From positions 1 to 20,377 of the forward strand of contig WQUN01000199.1 in NCBI GenBank assembly GCA_009782085.1: a stretch of DNA of 20,377 nucleotides, written 5' to 3'. The notes beneath the pieces are model-generated. The model worked only from the letters and a program-made list of their open reading frames with translations, searched no databases and was not told where the DNA came from. This DNA comes from Bacillota bacterium. GTDB lineage: Bacteria; Bacillota; Clostridia; Lachnospirales; WQUN01. Each line of letters starts with the position of its first letter. Position 1 is the first letter of the stretch. Both the position numbers and the translations under genes were made by a program. Shown piece after piece: positions 1 through 7,316 of this stretch.

Positions 1-447
1 GATGATAACAAAGCCGACGAGGCCGTTACATGTTTCGACGGCGGCTTCAACTGCGCCCAGGCAGTGTTGTCCGCATACTGCGGGGAGCTCGGCCTGGACA
101 GGGAGACGGCCTTGAAACTCGCCTGCGGGTTCGGGGCAGGGATGGGCAGGCTCCAGGGGACCTGCGGAGCCGTGGCCGGGGCCTATATGCTGATCGGGCT
201 GAAATACGGGCAATATACCGTGGACGACAAACAAGCCAGGGAAAAGACGTACGCCTTGGTGCGCGAATTCGCCGGGCGGTTCGGGGAACGGAACGGGACG
301 ACCGTCTGCCGCGACATACTGGGCGTCGACCTGATAAACGGCGACAGACAGACCGCTTCGGAGCGCGTCAGGGCGATGTGTCCGAAAATGGTGCGGGACG
401 CCGCGGAGATTGTGCGGGATATTTTATACAAGCCGGAGAAAGCGTGA
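1..447 (+). CDS. C_GCAxxG_C_C family redox protein, 3' part
   Basis: The reading frame is open from the first base, so the true start lies upstream; 148 codons are visible. The protein has the cysteine pattern of the C_GCAxxG_C_C family: GFNCAQAVL near the beginning, then GTCGAVAGAYMLIG, with further cysteines near residues 101 and 123 of the visible part (VCRDILG and MCPKM). Members are small cytoplasmic proteins thought to be redox-active or metal-binding; no reaction is established. Its stop overlaps the proposed GTG start of the glycosyltransferase, so the two are probably translationally coupled. The link to glycosyl transfer is by position only. The family call is good; the function is open. 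Confidence 0.85.
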   Translation, partial: DDNKADEAVTCFDGGFNCAQAVLSAYCGELGLDRETALKLACGFGAGMGRLQGTCGAVAGAYMLIGLKYGQYTVDDKQAREKTYALVREFAGRFGERNGTTVCRDILGVDLINGDRQTASERVRAMCPKMVRDAAEIVRDILYKPEKA

Positions 448-1412
448 GCCTCATGAAACCTGTCTATACGGTGATAATCCCCGTCTACAACGAGCGGGAG
501 TCCCTCCCCGAGTGCCACAGGCGCGTCTCGGCCGTGATGGAGGCCGTGGGCGAGCCATATGAACTGCTGTTCATCAACGACGGCAGCAAGGACGGGTCGC
601 TGGAGATCCTCCGCGGGATATGCGCGGCGGACAAGAACTCCCTGTGCGTCAGCTTTTCGCGCAATTTCGGGCATATGAACGCGATCACGGCGGGCATGGA
701 CTTCGCCCGGGGCGACGCCGTGCTGGTGATCGACGCGGACCTGCAGGACCCGCCGGAGCTCTTCCCAGAGATGATCGCCAGGTGGAAAGAGGGCTTCGAG
801 GTCGTCTACGGGAAGCGCGTGGAGCGCAAGGGCGAATCCGCCTTCAAGAAGGCCTCCGCCGCGCTGTACTACCGGTTCCTCAAGAGCATGACGAACGTGG
901 ACATGCCGTTGGACACGGGCGAGTTCCGGCTGATCGACAGGAAGGTCTGCGACGCCATCAAGCGCATAAAAGAGAAGAACAAGTACATGCGCGGCCTCGT
1001 GAGCTGGGTCGGGTTCAGGCAGACGGGCGTGGAGTATGTCCGCGCGGAGCGGTTCGCCGGGGAGACTAAATATCCGCTGTCCAAGATGATAAAGCTGGCC
1101 GCGGACGGCATAACCGCCTTTTCCTACAAGCCGCTGAAGCTGGCGGCGACGCTCGGCGTGGTCATAAGCCTTTGCAGCTTCGTCTACCTGATCGTCGTGC
1201 TGATCCAGCGGCTGGCCTGGCACAGCACCGCCGTCGGCTGGGCGTCCACCGTGGCGATAATGCTGTTCTTCCAGGGGGTTGTGCTGATAGTGCTGGGCGT
1301 GATAGGCGAATATATCGGCAGGATATTCGAGGAGATAAAGGACAGGCCCGCGTATCTGGTCAGCGAGGCCATAAATATGGACGGGTCAAAGCCGGAGGAC
1401 GGAAATGTCTGA
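444..1412 (+). CDS. Family 2 glycosyltransferase, GtrB/DPM1-like, membrane anchored
   Basis: Probable polyprenyl-phosphate glycosyltransferase: it would move a sugar from a nucleotide donor to a lipid carrier on the cytoplasmic face. Seen: the GT-A fold opening VIIPVYNERESLPE, INDGSKDGS, the metal/donor motif DADLQDPPE around residue 100, and DTGEFRLIDR, all typical of the DPM1/GtrB group. Two hydrophobic segments near the C-terminus (about residues 235-255 and 270-295) anchor it. I chose GTG at 444 because GGAG at 435-438 is five bases upstream and GTGA overlaps the preceding stop; ATG at 453 is the alternative. It overlaps the GtrA-like gene by eight bases, the usual GtrB-GtrA pairing. The sugar and the final acceptor cannot be read from the sequence. 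Confidence 0.9.
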   Translation: MSLMKPVYTVIIPVYNERESLPECHRRVSAVMEAVGEPYELLFINDGSKDGSLEILRGICAADKNSLCVSFSRNFGHMNAITAGMDFARGDAVLVIDADLQDPPELFPEMIARWKEGFEVVYGKRVERKGESAFKKASAALYYRFLKSMTNVDMPLDTGEFRLIDRKVCDAIKRIKEKNKYMRGLVSWVGFRQTGVEYVRAERFAGETKYPLSKMIKLAADGITAFSYKPLKLAATLGVVISLCSFVYLIVVLIQRLAWHSTAVGWASTVAIMLFFQGVVLIVLGVIGEYIGRIFEEIKDRPAYLVSEAINMDGSKPEDGNV

Positions 1413-1803
1413 GCGGAACAGGGCGCGCAGCCGGGAAACCCTGCTGTACCTCGTGTTCGGGGCGGCGACCACGGCCATTTCATACGTTGTGTTCAACGTT
1501 TGCCTCGGCCGCTTCGGGACGGTCCTGTCGCACACTTTTTCGTTCGTCGCCGCCGTCGCCTTCGCCTATCCCACAAACAAGGCGTTTGTGTTTGTCTCGC
1601 GAAAATGGGACCTAAGGACGTTGGCGAAGGAATTTTCGGGCTTTGTGGGCGGCAGGCTTTTCACGTTTTTCTTCGAGATGGGCGCGTTGCTGCTTCTGAT
1701 AAATAAAATGGGCGTTTCGGGGTATGCGTCCAAGCTGCTGACGTCGGTCGTTGTCGTGATTTTGAATTATGTGTTCGGCAGGCTGATTTTCAGGAAGGGG
1801 TGA
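1405..1803 (+). CDS. GtrA-like small membrane protein
   Basis: A 132-residue protein with four hydrophobic segments, the size and layout of GtrA family proteins, which are proposed to flip a lipid-linked sugar across the cytoplasmic membrane. Seen: YLVFGAATTAISYVVFNV at the N-terminus, a conserved-looking AYPTNKAFVF loop after the second helix, and a last helix ending NYVFGRLIFRKG. GGAGG at 1394-1398 lies six bases before the ATG, inside the end of the glycosyltransferase gene. The partnership with the GtrB-like enzyme just upstream suggests decoration of a surface polymer or teichoic acid. The specific glycan is unknown. Confidence 0.88.
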   Translation: MSERNRARSRETLLYLVFGAATTAISYVVFNVCLGRFGTVLSHTFSFVAAVAFAYPTNKAFVFVSRKWDLRTLAKEFSGFVGGRLFTFFFEMGALLLLINKMGVSGYASKLLTSVVVVILNYVFGRLIFRKG

Positions 1804-2255
1804 CCAAAACGGACGGCATGGAGATCAGGGAGGCGCGGGAGGCGGATCTGCGTCCGCTTCTGGAGCTTTACACTCAGCTCCACGGCAACGGTATGCCGGA
1901 AATCGACGAAAGCCTGCTGAATTTATGGCGCGGCATACTGTCCGACGCGGATCACCACGTCGTCGTCGGCCTGGCGGGCGGCGGCCTCGTCTCCTCCTGC
2001 GTGATACTGGTCGCGCGCAACCTCACTCACGGCCAGAGGCCCTACGCGCTCGTCGAGAATGTCATAACCCGCGAGGACTGCCGGAACAGGGGCTATGCGA
2101 CGCGGCTGCTCGGCTATGCCAGGGAAATCGCTCGGGCGGAAAACTGCTACAAGATAATGCTGCTGACCGGCTCCAAGGAGGAGAGCACCTTGCGCTTCTA
2201 TGAGAAAGCGGGGTACAACAGGCGCGACAAAACGGGGTTTATTCAGTGGCTGTGA
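1800..2255 (+). CDS. GNAT family N-acetyltransferase
   Basis: Acetyl-CoA dependent acetyltransferase of unknown substrate. Seen: the GNAT N-terminal strand MEIREAREADLRPLLELY, motif A as VENVITREDCRNRGYATRLL with the pyrophosphate-binding R-x-x-G-x-A pattern, and motif B around LRFYEKAGYNRRDKTGF. Length (145-151 residues) is normal for a single GNAT domain. The start is uncertain: GTG at 1800 overlaps the GtrA stop (GTGA) and has AGGA four bases upstream; ATG at 1818 begins nearer the usual family start but has no ribosome binding site at good distance. It closes the first operon. Whether it acts on the same glycan as its neighbours is speculation. Confidence 0.88.
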   Translation: MTKTDGMEIREAREADLRPLLELYTQLHGNGMPEIDESLLNLWRGILSDADHHVVVGLAGGGLVSSCVILVARNLTHGQRPYALVENVITREDCRNRGYATRLLGYAREIARAENCYKIMLLTGSKEESTLRFYEKAGYNRRDKTGFIQWL

Positions 2256-2304
2256 CGAATATATTATCAAATAAAATCCATACATAATGAAGGGATGTCA
2301 TGCA

Positions 2305-2862
2305 ATGGACAAGCGCGTTTTATGGATCACCAGGACTGCCGTCTTTCTCGCGCTGCTGATTGTGGGGCAGATAACCACAGCGCCGGCGGGGAACACTCTG
2401 ATCACGGGGTCGGTCGTGAATCTCATCCTCATCGTGGCGGTCATGACCTGCGGGCTCGCCTCCGGCGCGGCGATCGCCGTCATTTCGCCGGTGCTCGCGA
2501 AGCTGTTCGGCATCGGGCCGCTGGTTTGGGCCATAATCCCGGTGCAAATCGCGGGCAACGCTGTCCTCGTCGTGCTCTGGCACTACATCGGCAACAACAG
2601 GATCCTGGCCGGAAGGGACGTGGCCGGCATCTGCGCCCTCGTCATCGCGGCGGTTATGAAATTCGCCGTGCTGCACATAGGTGTCTCGCTCGTGGTCATG
2701 CCGCTTCTGACCCTCCCGGAGGCGAAAGCCGCCACGATTTCCGCCATGTTCTCGCTTCCGCAGCTCGCCACGGCGTCGGTCGGCGGGGCCTTCGCGCTGG
2801 CCATACTGCCGGTGCTAAGGAAGGCGATCAAAAACGGAAGCCAAGGAACTGTCCAGAAATAA
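2305..2862 (+). CDS. ECF transporter S component-like membrane protein
   Basis: A 185-residue integral membrane protein with five to six hydrophobic segments, resembling substrate-binding S components of energy-coupling-factor transporters, which bind a vitamin or similar micronutrient and share an EcfA-EcfT module encoded elsewhere. Seen: TRTAVFLALLIVGQI, then TGSVVNLILIVAVMTCGL and IGPLVWAIIPVQIAGN, as I remember from Clostridial S components. ATG at 2305 is preferred because GAAGGG lies ten bases upstream; ATG at 2287 has no such site. The last codons and the TAA stop are supplied by the left arm of a MITE-like inverted repeat, so the original C-terminus may have been longer. The ligand is unknown; only about 50 bases of intergenic DNA precede it, too few for a riboswitch. 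Confidence 0.7.
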   Translation: MDKRVLWITRTAVFLALLIVGQITTAPAGNTLITGSVVNLILIVAVMTCGLASGAAIAVISPVLAKLFGIGPLVWAIIPVQIAGNAVLVVLWHYIGNNRILAGRDVAGICALVIAAVMKFAVLHIGVSLVVMPLLTLPEAKAATISAMFSLPQLATASVGGAFALAILPVLRKAIKNGSQGTVQK

Positions 2863-2942
2863 CATGCACATTTTTTTGAAACGACGAACGCTTCTACGGC
2901 GTTTCAAAAAAATATTTGATCAGTTTATTTCTGGACAGTTCC
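2845..2942. repeat. MITE-like nested inverted repeat, 98 bp
   Basis: The ends are a perfect 18-bp inverted repeat (2845-2862 and 2925-2942, beginning GGAACTGTCC). Inside lies a second perfect 13-bp inverted repeat, TTTTTTTGAAACG at 2871-2883 against 2900-2912. CAA flanks both sides (2842-2844 and 2943-2945), a possible 3-bp target duplication. It has no coding capacity. This fits a small non-autonomous element or the remains of one. The inner stem has its T-run on the 5' side on either strand, so it is not a normal intrinsic terminator. Confidence 0.7.
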
Positions 2943-2981
2943 CAAGGCTGACGCGGGAAATAAAACACCGGAGGGATGAAT

Positions 2982-3842
2982 ATGCGGATCGGAATCAGCA
3001 TGTACAGCTACGGCCGCCTCCTCGGCGGGGGCTGGGCCATGCCGGAGGCCATAAAGGCCGCGAAGGAAGCCGGATATCCGAGCGTGAGTTTTAACGAGCT
3101 AGACCCGCCTGAGGGCGTTTCGGCAAGGGATTACGCCGCCGGTTTGCGGGAGATATGCCGCTCCGAGGGCCTGGAGGTCTGCGCGTATACGGTCGGGGCG
3201 GACTTTTTGACCGGCTGCGGAGGTGATATAGGGCAAGAGACCGAACGCGTCATGGGCTGCCTGGACGTCGCCGCGGAGCTCGGCGCGAGGCTGATGCGCC
3301 ACGACGCGGTTTCGTGGAGTTTCAGGGGCGGGCGCGGCGGCTACAAGGAGGCGGCGGCCGCTGTCGCGCCGCATATCCGGCGCGTAACCGAGTACGGCAG
3401 GTCGATCGGCATAAAGACCATGTGCGAGAATCACGGCTACTTTTTCCAGGACAGCAGCCGGATGGAATACCTGGCGGAAGCGGTAAATCACCCCAATTTC
3501 GGGCTTCTGGTCGACATGGGGAATTTCCTTTGCGTCGACGAGGACCCGGCAGCCGCGGTCGGGCGGCTCGCGGATTACGCCTTCCACGTCCACGCCAAGG
3601 ATTTCCTTTTCAAGGACGGGACGGGGCCGCGCCCCGCCGGCGGCTGGTTCACGACGCGGGCCGGGAACTACCTGCGCGGCACGATTGTCGGGCACGGCGT
3701 TGTGCCCGTGCGGCAGTGTATGCAGATACTGAGGAATTCCGGCTACGACGGCGGCGTCGATCTGGAGTTCGAGGGGCCGGAGGACCCGAGGGAAGCGGCG
3801 GCGCTGGGGCATGAGTTTTTGAAATATTGCGATGGGATGTAG
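2982..3842 (+). CDS. Sugar phosphate isomerase/epimerase family TIM-barrel protein
   Basis: A 286-residue protein of the xylose isomerase-like/AP endonuclease 2 superfamily, which binds a divalent metal at the barrel mouth and isomerises or epimerises sugars and related ketoses. Likely metal ligands are E149 (CENHGY), D178 (LVDMGN), H204 (FHVHAKD) and an acidic residue at 262 or 264 (DLEFEG). The N-terminal RIGISMYSYGR and the tail DPREAAALGHEFLKY are typical of the group. ATG at 2982 is chosen over 2976 because GAGGG at 2971-2975 then has a six-base spacer. It precedes a PfkB-type kinase, suggesting a small sugar-use unit: isomerise, then phosphorylate. The substrate cannot be assigned. Confidence 0.88.
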   Translation: MRIGISMYSYGRLLGGGWAMPEAIKAAKEAGYPSVSFNELDPPEGVSARDYAAGLREICRSEGLEVCAYTVGADFLTGCGGDIGQETERVMGCLDVAAELGARLMRHDAVSWSFRGGRGGYKEAAAAVAPHIRRVTEYGRSIGIKTMCENHGYFFQDSSRMEYLAEAVNHPNFGLLVDMGNFLCVDEDPAAAVGRLADYAFHVHAKDFLFKDGTGPRPAGGWFTTRAGNYLRGTIVGHGVVPVRQCMQILRNSGYDGGVDLEFEGPEDPREAAALGHEFLKYCDGM

Positions 3843-3861
3843 GGGCGGTCACGGACCGCCC
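3843..3861. other. Perfect hairpin just after the isomerase stop
   Basis: GGGCGGTC and GACCGCCC form an eight-base stem around an ACG loop directly after the TAG stop. No T-run follows, so termination would be weak; it may be a small dispersed repeat or an mRNA-stabilising hairpin between the isomerase and the kinase. Confidence 0.5.
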
Positions 3862-3915
3862 ATACGTGCTATTGCCGCCGGCAAGCGTTAAAATTTCAAA
3901 TTATTGGAGGACAAA

Positions 3916-5043
3916 ATGTACAAAAACAACACGGAAGTTCTGGCAAGGCTCGCGGAGGCCATGAAAGCCAAAAACCCGCAAAAGCTCAACATGATCATCG
4001 GCGCGGACGGGTTCGTCGACGAGATCGTCCACGTGGTGGACAAGCGGCAGGATTTTGAGAACTTCACGCGGATCACAAAAATCGAGGACTTCGGAAACCG
4101 TATTGCCAGGGCGGCGGGGCTGAGCACGAACCTGGAGCTCGTCGCGGCGCTTACGAAGCTCGGCGGGAACGGGCCGATACTCTCGAACGCGCTGATCGAG
4201 TACGGCGTCGGCCTGACCTATGTCGGCGCTCTCGGAAACCCGAACATAAACCCGGTTTTCGAGCCGATGGCGAAGAGGTGCAAGGTATACTCCCTCTGCG
4301 AGCCGGGCCACACGGACGCCGTGGAGTTCACCGACGGCAAGGTCATGCTGGGCAAGCACAGCATGTTGAAGGAGATAACCTGGAGCCGCTTCATGCAGGT
4401 CGTCGGGAGCCCCGCCGAAATCGCGGGGATGATAAACGCCTGCGACCTGTTCGGCATGGAAAACTGGACGATGATCCCGCATATGAGCGCGATATGGCGC
4501 GGGCTGATCGACGAGGTGTTCCCTCTCATAGGCGGCAGGCGGCCGATCGCGTTTTTCGACCTAGCCGACCCCGAAAAGCGCACAAAGGCCGACATACTGG
4601 ACGCGCTGGAGCTCATCGGGAAATTCGAGAGCAAATTCGACACCGTTTTGGGGCTGAACGAAAAGGAGCTGTACGAAGTCGCCGAAGTCTACGGCATAGC
4701 GGAAAAATCCGGCGCGGACAGGCTCGCCGCGACGACGGCGGACGTCTACGGCAGGCTCGGGATCGGCTGCCTCGTGGTGCATCCGACCAAGGAGGCCATA
4801 TGCGTCGCCGGCGGGGAATATTATCAGCAGGACGGTCCGTACTGCGCGTCGCCGGCGCTCACGACCGGCGCCGGAGACAACTTCAACGCCGGCTTCTGCC
4901 TCGGGCGGGCGCTGGGGCTCGACCCGCAGCTCTCGCTGGCGCTGGGCGTCTCCACGTCCGGGTATTACGTCAGGAACGCGAAAAGCCCCACGGCGGAGGC
5001 GCTCCTGGAGTTCGTCGGGAAGTGGGCGGAAGGGAAAATATAG
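3916..5043 (+). CDS. PfkB family carbohydrate kinase
   Basis: ATP-dependent sugar or nucleoside kinase of the ribokinase/PfkB fold, 375 residues, somewhat longer than the usual 300-330. Seen: LGGNGPILSNALIEYG around residues 77-92 (substrate-side glycine motif) and the C-terminal signature LTTGAGDNFNAGF, where D321 is the expected catalytic base and GAG forms the anion hole. GLNEKELYEVAEVYG is typical of the family's second half. ATG at 3916 has GGAGG five bases upstream; an in-frame TTG at 3904 overlaps that site and is rejected. It follows the isomerase-like gene and is followed by a possible terminator. The extra N-terminal residues are not explained; the substrate is unknown. Confidence 0.88.
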   Translation: MYKNNTEVLARLAEAMKAKNPQKLNMIIGADGFVDEIVHVVDKRQDFENFTRITKIEDFGNRIARAAGLSTNLELVAALTKLGGNGPILSNALIEYGVGLTYVGALGNPNINPVFEPMAKRCKVYSLCEPGHTDAVEFTDGKVMLGKHSMLKEITWSRFMQVVGSPAEIAGMINACDLFGMENWTMIPHMSAIWRGLIDEVFPLIGGRRPIAFFDLADPEKRTKADILDALELIGKFESKFDTVLGLNEKELYEVAEVYGIAEKSGADRLAATTADVYGRLGIGCLVVHPTKEAICVAGGEYYQQDGPYCASPALTTGAGDNFNAGFCLGRALGLDPQLSLALGVSTSGYYVRNAKSPTAEALLEFVGKWAEGKI

Positions 5044-5068
5044 GGGTAACCTCCATAACCCCCTTTTT
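5043..5068 (+). terminator. Possible intrinsic terminator after the PfkB gene
   Basis: GGGGT at 5043-5047 can pair with ACCCC at 5058-5062 across a ten-base loop, followed by CTTTTT. The stem is only five pairs but GC-rich and sits immediately after the stop codon. Confidence 0.4.
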
Positions 5069-5069
5069 A

Positions 5070-5095
5070 TCATTCTGGGCGGAGCGAAGAATCTT
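5070..5095. repeat. Single arm of a dispersed repeat (CATTCTG..GCGAAGAATCTT)
   Basis: This stretch matches the sequence TCATTCTGAGCGAAGCGAAG and following ATCTT that occurs, read on the minus strand, at 15725-15752, with minor differences. Here only one arm is present. A GC-rich hairpin follows at 5145-5163 (GGCGGGGC, loop TCC, GCCCCGCC). Both appear to belong to the repeat island rather than to a gene. Confidence 0.5.
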
Positions 5096-5198
5096 ATGTA
5101 TGAGATCAACCCAGCGCGGACGGGCGGCTTCACGCCATTAGCGGGGCGGGGCTCCGCCCCGCCGTTAAAGGCAACAGGGATTAAACTGACTAAGGAAA

Positions 5199-5250
5199 CA
5201 AGGATTTGCAACGCGGATTTTGCGGATAAAATCGGATTTTCGCGGATAAA
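5199..5250 (-). repeat. Repeat module D, inverted copy
   Basis: Read on the minus strand, this is TTTATCCGCG..AATCCG..AAAATCCGCGTTGC..AATCCTTG, matching the direct copies at 5788-5840 and 14541-14592 over about 52 bases with several differences. It lies at the left edge of the first repeat island, pointing opposite to the internal copy. Confidence 0.65.
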
Positions 5251-5284
5251 CAGATTGTCTGACATATTGGGATTTGTGGGGTAG

Positions 5285-5477
5285 AACCACCCCGCCGGCT
5301 GCGCCGGCACCCCTCCAAAGGAGGGGAATGAACAACTGGATTCCTCCTTCGGAGGGGAAAGAACAACGGAATTCCCTCCTTCGGAGGGGAATGAACAACG
5401 GAATTCCCTCCTTCGGAGGGGAAAGAACAACGGAATTCCCCTCCTTTGGAGGGGTGGCACGAAGCGCCGGGGTGGTT
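5285..5477. repeat. Repeat module B: five stem-loops between AACCACCC ends
   Basis: The block starts AACCACCCCGCCGGC and ends CGCCGGGGTGGTT, so the outer ends are inverted. Between them are five short hairpins of the form CCCTCC-xxx-GGAGGGG, spaced about 32 bases apart by GAATGAACAACGGAATT or GAAAGAACAACGGAATT. A shorter version with two hairpins is at 14276-14372. No protein is likely to be encoded; short frames here are low-complexity. Confidence 0.8.
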
Positions 5478-5520
5478 TCTTTTGCGCCGTTAAATCCCGG
5501 GTTACCTGCATGATCGCGCC

Positions 5521-5740
5521 TGCCTCGGAGCGCCGGGGCGGTGTTACCCGTAGCGTTACCCGCTTGCCTCGGAGCGCCGGGGCGGTGTTACCCGTAGTGT
5601 TACCCGCCTGCCTCGGAGCGCCGGGGCGGTGTTACCCGTAGCGTTACCCGCTTGCCTCGGAGCGCCGGGGCGGTGTTACCCGTAGCGTTACCCGCCTGCC
5701 TCGGAGCGCCGGGGCGGCGCTCCCTACAGCGTTACCGGGT
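5521..5740. repeat. Repeat module C: 44-bp tandem array, four units plus a diverged fifth
   Basis: Units beginning TGCCTCGGAGCGCCGG start at 5521, 5565, 5609, 5653 and 5697, exactly 44 bases apart. The first four differ at one or two positions; the fifth keeps the first half and then reads GCGCTCCCTAC, as in the copies at 14411-14520. The units abut with no unique spacers, so this is a tandem repeat and not a CRISPR array. GTTACCTGCATGATCG just upstream (about 5500) is also found in similar form before the second array. Confidence 0.85.
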
Positions 5741-5787
5741 CGGCACTCCATGCAATGTTACCCGCCTGTTTGGGCGTCTGATCAACA

Positions 5788-5840
5788 TTTATCCGCGTTT
5801 ATCCGTTTTATATCCGAAAAATCCGCGTTTCGAATCTTTG
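5788..5840 (+). repeat. Repeat module D, direct copy 1
   Basis: TTTATCCGCGTTTATCCGTT, then AAATCCGCGTTTCGAATCTTTG. It follows a CCTGTTT junction after module C, the same junction seen in the second island. Confidence 0.7.
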
Positions 5841-5865
5841 AATGTTTCATCCGTAAATTCCCGTT

Positions 5866-6085
5866 TGCACGTAACGGCGGGAGCAGAGCCCCCGCCCTAT
5901 AACCCCCTCATGCACGTAACGGCGGGGGCAAGCCCCCGCCCTACAACCCCCGCTTGCGCGTAACGGCGGGAGCAGAGCCCCCGCCCTGCAACCCCCGCTT
6001 GCGCGTAACGGCGGGAGCAGAGCTCCCGCCCTACAACCCCCCGCTTGCGCGTAACGGCGTGGGCAAGCCCCCGCCCTGCATCGCC
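5866..6085. repeat. Repeat module E: five tandem units of 44-46 bp
   Basis: Units starting TGCACGTAACGGCG or TGCGCGTAACGGCG begin at 5866, 5911, 5955, 6000 and 6046. Each contains a hairpin, GGCGGGAGCAGAGCCCCCGCC or the shorter GGCGGGGGCAAGCCCCCGCC type, followed by CTACAACCCC. The array runs up to the 3' end of the deacetylase gene and could also stop its transcription, although no T-run is present. Confidence 0.85.
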
Positions 6086-6118
6086 GATTTTGCCATTTTG
6101 CCGGGCCAATTGACGCGG

Positions 6119-7312
6119 TTATTTTTTCACAATCCTGATAAACCGGGCCATGCCGGTCGTATAGTCGACATACTCTCTTTTAATGGCGTAGGCGGTATTT
6201 TTGCTGTTTTTGTCGCAGACGAAGGCGGTCTTATAATACATCCGGGTTTGCTCCAAAACGCGGTTGTTATAGTATCCGAATGGATACGCCAGGGAATTGA
6301 CGTCTCTTTTTGTTATGTTGTATATGATGTCGTTCGCGCGTGAAAATTCGCCGATTATTTCATCCGCGCTCAGATTCCGCAGGTCCGTATGTGTCCTGGC
6401 GTGCGAGTAGATCCTGAAAACGCCGCCGGCGCTCATTTTGTTCAGCTCTTCCGCGTCGCAGTATCCCGGCTTGCCTATCCCGTCGGTCCAGACGAACAGC
6501 GTCGCCTTCGCGTTGTATTTCTCCAGGATCGGCAAAGCGTCGGTATAGACGTCCTCGTAGCCGTCGTCGAACGTCAGTACAACGGCTTTTTCCAGGCGGT
6601 CAAAAAACGACAGCTCTTCCGGGAAAAGAAAGACATAGTTATTGTCGCGCAGATACTTGATCTGCTGCTCAAAATTTTCCGGCGTGACATATAAATACAG
6701 ATAGTCGTCCGGAACGCCTTTCGGGACCGAGATCGAATGATAGAGCAAAACTTTGGGCTTTTTTTTCACCGGCATGACGCCGGCCGCGGACCTGACCCCG
6801 TTTTTGACGGCGTCCTTCGCCCTCCCGACAAATGTCAGCGCGTCCTCCACAGTGATCGTCCTAAGCGGATAAAACGCGTCCCGTCCGGTCAAAACGTTTA
6901 TCTCCGTCAGGGCGGAGAGGCCGTATCGGGCGTATGCGCTGACATCCGCCTCGTTTTGGAAGCTCCTGATTTTAGTGTTGTCATAAAAAAGCTCCGGCGC
7001 CGCCTTGTCTATGCCGCGTTTCAATATCAGCAGGAAATCCTGATACGAGACGGGCTGATCCGGTAAAAACCGGTTGTCCCCGGTCCCGTACACGAGGTTG
7101 ATAGCCTTCGCGTAGGCGACGTCCAGGTCGGAAGTGTCCGCGAAGCCGTCCGCGCCTGTATTGTATGTACGGTTTTCCCTTACCAGCGGCACTATCATTT
7201 TAACGGCCTGATACCTGGTGAGCGTCGGTTTCTCCAGGCCGCTCAGAGCGTTCGCCTTGGCGGGCGGACATATTATCAGAAGCGAAAGGAGAACGCAAAA
7301 AATCTTTTTCAC
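6119..7312 (-). CDS. Secreted polysaccharide deacetylase with SLH-like N-terminal region
   Basis: A 397-residue exported protein. A signal peptide (KKIFCVLLSLLIICPPAKA) is followed by two SLH-like repeats (about 30-100 and 105-170), for example GFADTSDLDVAYAKAINLVY, which would hold it at the cell surface. The NodB-type deacetylase domain follows: TFDDGY at 247-252 with D249 and D250, the metal histidines H304 and H308 in SHARTH, and AYPFGYY near 342. The likely action is removal of acetyl groups from cell-wall or surface glycan. GTG at 7312 is chosen because it begins at the signal peptide and lies four bases after the HAD gene's stop. It ends the fliD operon, an unusual place for a wall enzyme. 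Confidence 0.88.
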   Translation of the reverse strand: MKKIFCVLLSLLIICPPAKANALSGLEKPTLTRYQAVKMIVPLVRENRTYNTGADGFADTSDLDVAYAKAINLVYGTGDNRFLPDQPVSYQDFLLILKRGIDKAAPELFYDNTKIRSFQNEADVSAYARYGLSALTEINVLTGRDAFYPLRTITVEDALTFVGRAKDAVKNGVRSAAGVMPVKKKPKVLLYHSISVPKGVPDDYLYLYVTPENFEQQIKYLRDNNYVFLFPEELSFFDRLEKAVVLTFDDGYEDVYTDALPILEKYNAKATLFVWTDGIGKPGYCDAEELNKMSAGGVFRIYSHARTHTDLRNLSADEIIGEFSRANDIIYNITKRDVNSLAYPFGYYNNRVLEQTRMYYKTAFVCDKNSKNTAYAIKREYVDYTTGMARFIRIVKK

Positions 7313-7316
7313 AATA

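Noticed and set aside
183..1223. Long minus-strand ORF opposite the glycosyltransferase, and similar long antisense ORFs elsewhere (3099-3812, 4561-5511, 9701-10543)
   Set aside because: They are opposite clearly recognisable genes, rich in Arg/His/Pro/Gly as GC-rich shadows are, and show no family features.
2256..2304. Riboswitch before the ECF S component
   Set aside because: The gap is under 50 bases, AT-rich and without a recognisable aptamer fold.
2871..2912. Inner hairpin of the MITE-like element as a terminator
   Set aside because: On both strands the T-run comes before the stem and an A-run follows it, the reverse of an intrinsic terminator.
5521..6085. Possible CRISPR array in the tandem repeats
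   Set aside because: Units abut directly, differ only by scattered substitutions and contain no unique spacers; no cas genes are nearby.
5096..6343. Several ORFs of 60-130 codons in the first repeat island
   Set aside because: They are translations of hairpin repeats (AEPPP, RNSL-type periodic residues), lack ribosome binding sites and, at the right end, run antisense into the deacetylase gene.
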